A stretch of DNA of 64,000 nucleotides, taken from assembly GCF_001278075.1 (NCBI RefSeq), contig NZ_CP011340.1, forward strand, positions 3,224,001 to 3,288,000, written 5' to 3'. The translations under genes and the position numbers were made by a program. The notes under the pieces are model-generated. The model was not told where the DNA came from, made no database searches, and saw only the letters and a list, made by a program, of their open reading frames with translations. This document shows positions 58,821 to 64,000 of this stretch, piece by piece. The DNA is from Streptomyces pristinaespiralis. GTDB taxonomy: Bacteria; Actinomycetota; Actinomycetes; Streptomycetales; Streptomycetaceae. The stretch's first letter is position 1. Each line of letters begins with the position of its first letter.

Positions 58821-59897
58821 TCAGCACCACCCTTCGCGGTAGGCCTTCCAGTCGCCCTCCTCGGCTGCGAAGTCCACGTACAGCGCCACACCGAAACGCT
58901 TCCTGTCGCGGTCCGTGCGTCCGAGGCCGAGCCGGGTGCCGCGGACCGCGGCCGCGACCGTCTCGGCGTTCTCGTGGTGGCCGAGGTCGTCCTCGTGGAA
59001 GAACGGCAGCCCCATCAGCAGGTCGGTGCCCTCCGGCGTCACCTCGAGCGCGAGGGCGGTCTGCTGCGCCACGTAGCCGCCGTACATGCCCTCCAGCGGC
59101 ATCCAGGTGTCGTACGACATGACCGCTATCTGGTCGACCCGGCGCGCGACCTCGCCGAAGAACTCCTGCGACCACCACTTCTCGCGGCCGCTGACCGCCG
59201 CGTTCACCCGGTGCGCGGCGGGCAGGGGGTCGATCTGATGGGCCGCGACCGACAGCTGCGCCTCACGCTCGCGCGTCAGCTCGCGCAGGTCGCCGAGCAG
59301 GGACAGATAGTCCCGGTCACCGGAGAGCAGCGGCTCGAGGTCGAAGTGGACGCCCTCGAAACCGGCGTCGAGGATCTGCCGGGCGGAGCCCACCACCGCG
59401 TCGCGGGACCGGGCGTCCAGGCGCAGCCCGTCCGGTCCGCCGTTGGCCAGCACGTCACCCATCCACGCCTGGACGCGGATGCCCGGCATCTCCCGGTGCA
59501 CGGCGTCCAGGAGCCATCGGGCGCGGGGGTAGCGGTCCCGGGGCAGGGTGCCGTCGTGCTCGAGCGGGCCGGCGTGCACGTACAGGTCCTTGATGCCGGT
59601 GCCGCGGATCCGCTCGGCGAAGGCCCGGACGTCGGCGTCCTTCTTACGGCCGTCCACCCAGGCGTGGCCCAGCCAGATCGCGTCCTTGCCGCGGGTGCGG
59701 GTGCCGTCCCGGAGGTCGCCCGCGTAGTTGATGCGCAGAGCCACCGCACCGGCGAGCGGCGGGACGAGCAGGACCAGGGCCAGCGCGAGGGCGATCCTCT
59801 TCGGCCACTTCAGCCGCGGGCTGCGCCATCTCCGTACGAGCGCCCGCGTCCTTCCGCCCGGCCGGGTGTCGGTTCCTGTTGCCTCGTCGATCCCCAT
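58821..59897 (-). CDS. Membrane-anchored GH18-like TIM-barrel protein
   Basis: A 358-residue protein with an N-terminal membrane helix at about 34-54 (RIALALALVLLVPPLAGAVA) and an extracytoplasmic TIM barrel. The strand-4 motif of family 18 is present: GVHFDLEPLL, with D186 and E188 at the DxE positions that act in substrate-assisted catalysis. The strand-6 motif IAVMSYDTWMPLEGMYGGYV also fits. It lacks a chitin-binding module. The substrate may be a cell-wall or exogenous aminosugar polymer; this is inference. Start ATG 59897; divergent from the TPM gene. Confidence 0.8.
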   Translation of the reverse strand: MGIDEATGTDTRPGGRTRALVRRWRSPRLKWPKRIALALALVLLVPPLAGAVALRINYAGDLRDGTRTRGKDAIWLGHAWVDGRKKDADVRAFAERIRGTGIKDLYVHAGPLEHDGTLPRDRYPRARWLLDAVHREMPGIRVQAWMGDVLANGGPDGLRLDARSRDAVVGSARQILDAGFEGVHFDLEPLLSGDRDYLSLLGDLRELTREREAQLSVAAHQIDPLPAAHRVNAAVSGREKWWSQEFFGEVARRVDQIAVMSYDTWMPLEGMYGGYVAQQTALALEVTPEGTDLLMGLPFFHEDDLGHHENAETVAAAVRGTRLGLGRTDRDRKRFGVALYVDFAAEEGDWKAYREGWC

Positions 59898-59968
59898 GGG
59901 GTGCAGGACCCAGGATCGGGTGCCCGCGGTTCCTGAAGCGTGCGGTCGCGGCGGAACAGAGGGGGACT

Positions 59969-59974
59969 TAGCCT
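59969..59974 (+). promoter_or_regulatory. -10 element of a probable leaderless promoter (TPM gene)
   Basis: TAGCCT followed by 7 nt and GTG at 59982. The GGGGG at 59961-59965 is too far from the start to act as Shine-Dalgarno. Confidence 0.4.
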
Positions 59975-59981
59975 CCGAAAT

Positions 59982-62069
59982 GTGATGCGAACAGCCGCCC
60001 GGGTCCTCGTCGCCGTGCTCATGGCGTCGTGGTGGCTGGTCGTGCCCGCCACCGGCGGAGCCGCCGCGGACGACCCCGTCGACCTCTCCCGGCAGGGCCA
60101 GATCACCGACCGCGCGGACGCCCTGGACGACCGCGCGGCCGAGGTGTCACGGGCCCTGGACCGCCTGTACGACGAGCAGCGGCTCCAGCTGTTCGTCGTC
60201 TACGTCACCAGCTTCTCCGGCCGCTCCGCGCAGGAGTGGGCGGCCGAGACGGCCACGAGGAACGGACTGGGGACGAACGACGTCCTGCTCGCCGTCGCGA
60301 CCCGCGACCGGCAGTACGCCTACTGGGTCGACGCCGCCTCCCGCCTGACCGACGCACAGCTCGCCGAGGTCGCCCGGACGGCGGTGGAGCCGGCGCTGCG
60401 GGAGAACGACTGGGCGGGCGCCGCGATCGGCGCCGCCGACGGCTACGGCGCGGTGACGGCCGGCGAACCGGTCCCCACGGTGAACATCACGCCGGGCGAG
60501 GCGGACCCCGGCGACGGCGGCGGCGCGGGCACCGGAGCGGGCGACCTCGTGCTGCCGATCGCGATCCTCGGCGGCGCCGCCGTCCTCGCCGCGTACGCGT
60601 ACACCAAGCGCAGGCGGCGCACGGCGACCCGCACCACTCCCCGGGGCGGCCAGGAGGGCTGGGGCGCGCCGGAGCAGCCACCGCTCCCGGAGCTCGACGC
60701 CCGGGCCAGGACGGCGCTGGTGGAGACCGACGACGCGGTGCGCACGAGCCAGGAGGAACTCGGCTTCGCCACGGCCCAGTTCGGCGAGGAGGCCGCGCGG
60801 CCCTTCCACGAGGCCGTGGCGCACGCGAAGAAGGAGCTGACCGCCGCGTTCAGGCTCCGCCAGCAACTGGACGACGCCTACCCGGAGGACGACGCCACCC
60901 GCCGCAGGATGCTCGACGAGATCCTCGCCCGCTGCTCGGAGGCCGATCGCCGGCTCGACGCCGAGGCCGAGGACTTCGACCGGCTGCGGGCCCTGGAACG
61001 CAACGCGCCGCAGGCACTGGACGCGGCGGCGGCCGCCTTCCAGGACGTCGACGGCCGCGTCGTCAGCGCGGAGGCCACGCTGGGGGTGATGCGCGAGCGG
61101 TACGCGGCCTCGGCGGCGGCCCCCGTCGCGAACGACGTGGAACAGGCGAAGGACCGGCTCCAGTTCGCCGCGGCCGCCCTCGACCGCGGCCGGCAGGCCG
61201 TCGAGGCCGGCGACAACGGGTCCGCCGCGGTCCAGGTGCGGGCCGCGGAAGGGGCCGTCGCACAGGCCGCACGCCTGATCGAGGCCGTGGACCGGCGGGC
61301 GCGGGAACTGGCGGAAGCGACCGGAAAGCTGCCGAGCGCGCTCACCGAGACGGAGACCGACCTGGCGGAGGCGCGCGGACTGCTCAAGGGGACGGAGGAA
61401 GGCACCTCGACCGCCGGGCTCCAGGGGCGGATCGCCCGCGCGGAGACGGTCGCCGCGGAGGTGCGCACGGCGACGGAGTCCGGGCGGTACGACCCCATCG
61501 ACGCGCTGCGCCGGGTGGAGGAGGCCGACGCCGCCCTGGACGAGGCGCTGGCCGGGATCCGGGAACAGGAGCAGGGGACACGGCGCGCCCGGGCCCTGCT
61601 GGAGCGGGCCGTGCTCGGCGCGCGCTCCGGCATCGGCGCCGCCACGGACTACATCACCACCCACCGCGGCGCCGTCGGCAGCGAGGCCAGGACGCGCCTG
61701 GCGGAGGCCCAGCGCCGGCTGGAGCGCGCACAGGCACTGGCCGGCCCGGACGGCACCGGCGGTGACGCGCAGACGGCGCTGGCCGAGGCGCAGCGCGCGG
61801 ACTGGCTGGCGCAGCAGGCGCAGAGCCTCGCGGAGAACGACGTGCGCGACTTCCGGAACCCCTTCGGACCGGGCGGCACGCCGGGGGCCGGCGGCCCCGG
61901 AGGCGGACTCGGGGGCGCGGTGCTCGGCGGCATCCTCCTCGGCGGGATGCTCGGCGGCGGGGGACGCGGCGGCGGCCTCGGGGGCGGGTTCGGCGGGGGT
62001 TTCGGCGGAGGGCCCGGCAGCTTCGGCGGGGGTGGCACGCGGGGCCGGATGGGCGGTGGCCGCTTCTGA
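59982..62069 (+). CDS. TPM-domain membrane protein with helical body
   Basis: A 695-residue exported or membrane protein. Signal: MRTAARVLVAVLMASWWLVV, with cleavage likely near AAAD. Residues about 35-165 are a TPM domain (LQLFVVYVTSFSGRSAQEWA, NDVLLAVATRDRQYAYWVDA). A membrane helix follows at about 185-203 (LVLPIAILGGAAVLAAYAYT), then about 400 residues of charged helices (LRQQLDDAYPEDDATRRRML, ARARTALVETDDAVRTSQEE type) and a Gly-rich tail. TPM domains occur in proteins that act at membranes in repair or stress. The start is GTG 59982 (leaderless) or ATG 59985. PspA lies 75 bp downstream in the same direction. Confidence 0.8.
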   Translation: MMRTAARVLVAVLMASWWLVVPATGGAAADDPVDLSRQGQITDRADALDDRAAEVSRALDRLYDEQRLQLFVVYVTSFSGRSAQEWAAETATRNGLGTNDVLLAVATRDRQYAYWVDAASRLTDAQLAEVARTAVEPALRENDWAGAAIGAADGYGAVTAGEPVPTVNITPGEADPGDGGGAGTGAGDLVLPIAILGGAAVLAAYAYTKRRRRTATRTTPRGGQEGWGAPEQPPLPELDARARTALVETDDAVRTSQEELGFATAQFGEEAARPFHEAVAHAKKELTAAFRLRQQLDDAYPEDDATRRRMLDEILARCSEADRRLDAEAEDFDRLRALERNAPQALDAAAAAFQDVDGRVVSAEATLGVMRERYAASAAAPVANDVEQAKDRLQFAAAALDRGRQAVEAGDNGSAAVQVRAAEGAVAQAARLIEAVDRRARELAEATGKLPSALTETETDLAEARGLLKGTEEGTSTAGLQGRIARAETVAAEVRTATESGRYDPIDALRRVEEADAALDEALAGIREQEQGTRRARALLERAVLGARSGIGAATDYITTHRGAVGSEARTRLAEAQRRLERAQALAGPDGTGGDAQTALAEAQRADWLAQQAQSLAENDVRDFRNPFGPGGTPGAGGPGGGLGGAVLGGILLGGMLGGGGRGGGLGGGFGGGFGGGPGSFGGGGTRGRMGGGRF

Positions 62070-62144
62070 CGTACCCCGGCCCGTGTCACGCACGCCGGCC
62101 CGTATTCCGTTCGGCGCTCAAGGAGCCTTTCAAGGAGCAGTGGC

Positions 62145-62855
62145 ATGACCAAGCAGACCGTTCTCGGGCGGGTCACCCAGCTGGCCAGGGCGAACATCAA
62201 CGCGCTGCTGGACCAGGCGGAGGACCCGCAGAAGATGCTCGACCAGCTGATCCGCGACTACACGAACAACATCGTGGAGGCCGAACAGGCGGTGGCGAGC
62301 ACCATCGGCAACCTGCGCCTCATGGAACAGGACCACCAGGAGGACGTGGACGCCGCCCGGGAATGGGGCGGCAAGGCGCTGGCGGCCAGCAGGAAGGCGG
62401 ACGAACTGCGTGCCGCGGGACAGTCCGCGGACGCCGACAAGTTCGACAACCTGGCGAAGGTCGCCCTCGGCAGACAGCTCCGGTCCGAGCAGGAGGCGAA
62501 GACGGCGGAGCCGACGATCGCCTCCCAGACGGCGGTCGTCGACAAGCTCAAGTCCGGTCTGGAACAGATGAAGGCGAAGCTGGGACAGCTCCAGGCGAGG
62601 CGGGACGAACTGGTGGCCAGAGCGAAGTCCGCGGAGGCGCAGAACCGGATGATGGACGCGGTGAAGAGCATCGACGTGCTCGACCCGACGAGCGAACTCC
62701 ACCGCTTCGAGGACAAGGTCCGGCGCGAGGAGGCGAGGGCGCTCGGCAAGCAGGAACTGGCGGCGTCGTCGCTGGACGCGCAGTTCGAGCAGCTGGAGAG
62801 CATGGGGGAGGACGCGGAGATCGAGGCGAGGTTGGCGGCGTTGAAGTCTGCGTAG
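62145..62855 (+). CDS. pspA: PspA/IM30-family membrane-stress protein
   Basis: A 236-residue, almost fully helical ESCRT-III-like protein that coats and repairs the inner leaflet of stressed membranes. The N-terminal QLARANINALLDQAEDPQKM with amphipathic helix 0 is standard. Coiled-coil helices follow (AAREWGGKALAASRKADELR, IASQTAVVDKLKSGLEQMKA) and the family motif RFEDKVRREEARALGKQELA. Acidic C-terminus. The ATG at 62145 has AAGGAGC upstream. It is downstream of the TPM protein, a pairing that suggests one membrane-maintenance unit. Confidence 0.93.
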   Translation: MTKQTVLGRVTQLARANINALLDQAEDPQKMLDQLIRDYTNNIVEAEQAVASTIGNLRLMEQDHQEDVDAAREWGGKALAASRKADELRAAGQSADADKFDNLAKVALGRQLRSEQEAKTAEPTIASQTAVVDKLKSGLEQMKAKLGQLQARRDELVARAKSAEAQNRMMDAVKSIDVLDPTSELHRFEDKVRREEARALGKQELAASSLDAQFEQLESMGEDAEIEARLAALKSA

Positions 62856-62905
62856 GGGGTGGGCGGGGGTGGCCGCGTTGGCGCGGCGGCCGCTGCGCGG
62901 GGCCG

Positions 62906-63145
62906 TTCCCCTACCCGCCCCTTCCCGAACCGGGGCAGGCCCCGGGCCCCGTACCGCGCTCCGCGCGGTGCCCTCAATCTCCCCCTACGGCCTGGCGGCC
63001 GTGGGAGGTGCCCCCAGGCGGGCTGGATTTCGCTCCGCGAAATCAGCCCCGCCGGCGATTGAGGCGCGGGGGTCCGGTGGGGGTCCCCCCACGCCGCCAG
63101 GCGTAGGGGGAGGAGCCCCCGGTTCGGGAAGGGGCGGGTAGGGGA
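62906..63145. repeat. Streptomyces-type intergenic inverted-repeat element
   Basis: Perfect 30-bp arms (62906-62935 and 63116-63145) bracket 180 bp of nested hairpins. Inside are an imperfect repeat (CCCCTACGG-type at 62981 against its reverse near 63098) and a short hairpin around ATTTCGCTCCGCGAAAT (63017-63033). Elements with this arm sequence are, from memory, dispersed in Streptomyces intergenic regions. It occupies most of the 335-bp gap between pspA and the PP2C gene and may act as a transcription or insulation element. Confidence 0.75.
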
Positions 63146-63190
63146 AAACGCCAGCCGCAGGCGCCGCGCCCCCGTACCCGCCCCACGCCC

Positions 63191-64000
63191 TCAGAACATG
63201 CTCAGCAGCTGCTCCACCGTCGGCTCCGCCGACCCCTCGCCGTCCGGCAGTGCCAGCTCGAACCACACCGTCTTGCCCCGCGGCGTCCGCCGTGAGCCCC
63301 ACGCCGCGCTCAGGAGGCCGACCAGTTGGAGGCCGCGGCCTCCCTCGTCGGTGTCGCGGGCGCGGCGGCGTCGGGGCTGGACGAGGCCGGCGTCCCACAC
63401 CTCGCAGACCAGGGTCCGGTCCCTGAGCAGCCGCAGGCGGATCTCGCCCTCCCCGTAGCGCAGGGCGTTGGTGACCAGTTCGCTGACGAGGAGTTCGACC
63501 GTGTCGACGAGCGCCTCGAGGTCCCAGGCGGTCAGCTGGGCGCGGGCCAGTTCGCGGGCCCGGCCCACCGAGCGGGGTTCGCGGGGCAGACGCCAGTCGC
63601 CCACGGCTTCGGTCGGCAGGCCCTGTATGCGGGCCATCAGCAGCGCGATGTCGTCCTCGCCGTGCCGGGTGTCGAGGGCGCCGAGCACATGGTCGGCGAC
63701 GTCCTCGAGGGGGCGTACCGGATCCGCGAGTGCGGCACGGAAGGCGCGCAGGCCCTCTTCGAGCGGGTGGTCGCGGGACTCGACCAGGCCGTCGGTGTAG
63801 AGGGCGAGGAGGGATCCCTCGGGTACTTCGACCTCCACCTCCTCGAAGGGTTCGCCGCCCACGCCGAGCGGCATGCCCGGCGGCACGTCGAGCAGCAGCG
63901 CCTCTTCGCCCGGTTCGACCAGAACGGGCGGCAGATGGCCCGCGTTGGCGAAGGTGCAGCGCCGGGTGACCGGGTCGTAGACGGCGTAGACGCAGGTGGC
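63191..64000 (-). CDS. SpoIIE-type PP2C phosphatase with C-terminal anti-sigma kinase domain, 5' part missing
   Basis: The last 269 residues of a regulator that continues beyond the window edge. The phosphatase part reads RRCTFANAGHLPPVLVEPGE, LLALYTDGLVESRDHPLEEG and GEDDIALLMARIQG, the terminal motifs of SpoIIE/RsbU-type PP2C. Residues further on form an HATPase of the RsbW type (VSELVTNALRYGEGEIRLRL, then EGGRGLQLVGLLSAAWGSRR). One protein thus carries a serine phosphatase and a histidine-kinase-like ATPase, common in Streptomyces, where upstream PAS or GAF sensors are usual. The stop is at 63191-63193. Regulatory targets cannot be read from this part. Confidence 0.9.
   Translation of the reverse strand, partial: ATCVYAVYDPVTRRCTFANAGHLPPVLVEPGEEALLLDVPPGMPLGVGGEPFEEVEVEVPEGSLLALYTDGLVESRDHPLEEGLRAFRAALADPVRPLEDVADHVLGALDTRHGEDDIALLMARIQGLPTEAVGDWRLPREPRSVGRARELARAQLTAWDLEALVDTVELLVSELVTNALRYGEGEIRLRLLRDRTLVCEVWDAGLVQPRRRRARDTDEGGRGLQLVGLLSAAWGSRRTPRGKTVWFELALPDGEGSAEPTVEQLLSMF

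Noticed and set aside
60147..62093. A 648-codon minus-strand open frame opposite the TPM gene
   Set aside because: The TPM gene has signal peptide, TPM domain and membrane helix; the opposite frame has none and is an antisense by-product of GC bias.
1..64000. tRNA, rRNA, riboswitch or prophage genes
   Set aside because: I saw no cloverleaf-like stretch, no rRNA sequence, no known riboswitch consensus and no integrase or phage structural gene.

Overview
The window is chromosomal core sequence from a high-GC actinomycete, almost certainly a Streptomyces. Third codon positions are nearly all G or C, GTG and TTG starts are common, and the gene set includes mycothiol synthesis (MshB), DivIVA-type and DUF3117 proteins, an LpqW/OppA-type lipoprotein beside TypA, and Streptomyces-style dispersed inverted repeats. 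No rRNA, tRNA, CRISPR array, transposase or integrase was seen.

Layout. 0-5 kb: end of a flavin/PPOX-like gene, a LolA-like lipoprotein, a soluble MgtE_N-CBS protein overlapping a DUF1003 membrane protein, and the Mrp Fe-S carrier ATPase. 5-10 kb: an envelope-stress block in the order ECF sigma, zinc anti-sigma, HtrA protease, TatB, with an O-methyltransferase divergent from it. 10-19.5 kb: DUF3117, a crotonase, 3-methyladenine glycosylase I, a DivIVA-like protein, a FolP2-type DHPS homologue, a LOG-family protein, DapE, a secreted putative muramidase, a small secreted protein, DapC and a 7Fe ferredoxin. 19.6-22 kb: a GNAT, a transglutaminase-like protein and a small conserved protein. 22-28.4 kb: a 1637-residue RHS polymorphic toxin with an unassigned C-terminal domain, followed by a tandem array of immunity-like genes that are partly decayed. 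28.5-36 kb: a peptidoglycan-binding membrane protein, DUF6113, MshB, a 64-residue membrane protein, an S9 peptidase and a polytopic membrane protein. 36-49.5 kb: two complete tandem oligopeptide ABC operons (each SBP-permease-permease-ATPase-ATPase) separated by two GNAT genes. 50-54.6 kb: TypA and a lone, oversized SBP-like lipoprotein. 55-59 kb: a succinate dehydrogenase operon (membrane anchor, flavoprotein, Fe-S). 59-64 kb: a GH18-like exported protein, a TPM protein with PspA, a large inverted-repeat element, and the end of a PP2C/anti-sigma-kinase regulator.

How it fits together. From memory, the order typA - SBP lipoprotein, mshB, ferredoxin-dapC, dapE, LOG, folP2, DivIVA-like, tag, DUF3117, O-methyltransferase, sigE-rseA-htrA-tatB, mrp, MgtE/CBS matches the Mycobacterium tuberculosis stretch from about Rv1165 to Rv1234. 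Much of the window is therefore an old actinobacterial gene order, with the RHS island and the opp operons as lineage-specific insertions.

The most novel material is the RHS toxin tip with its array of whole, frameshifted and truncated immunity paralogues, which has an abrupt drop in GC3. Other points of interest are a methyltransferase whose coding signal and Shine-Dalgarno point to an ATA start, and a set of apparently leaderless genes.
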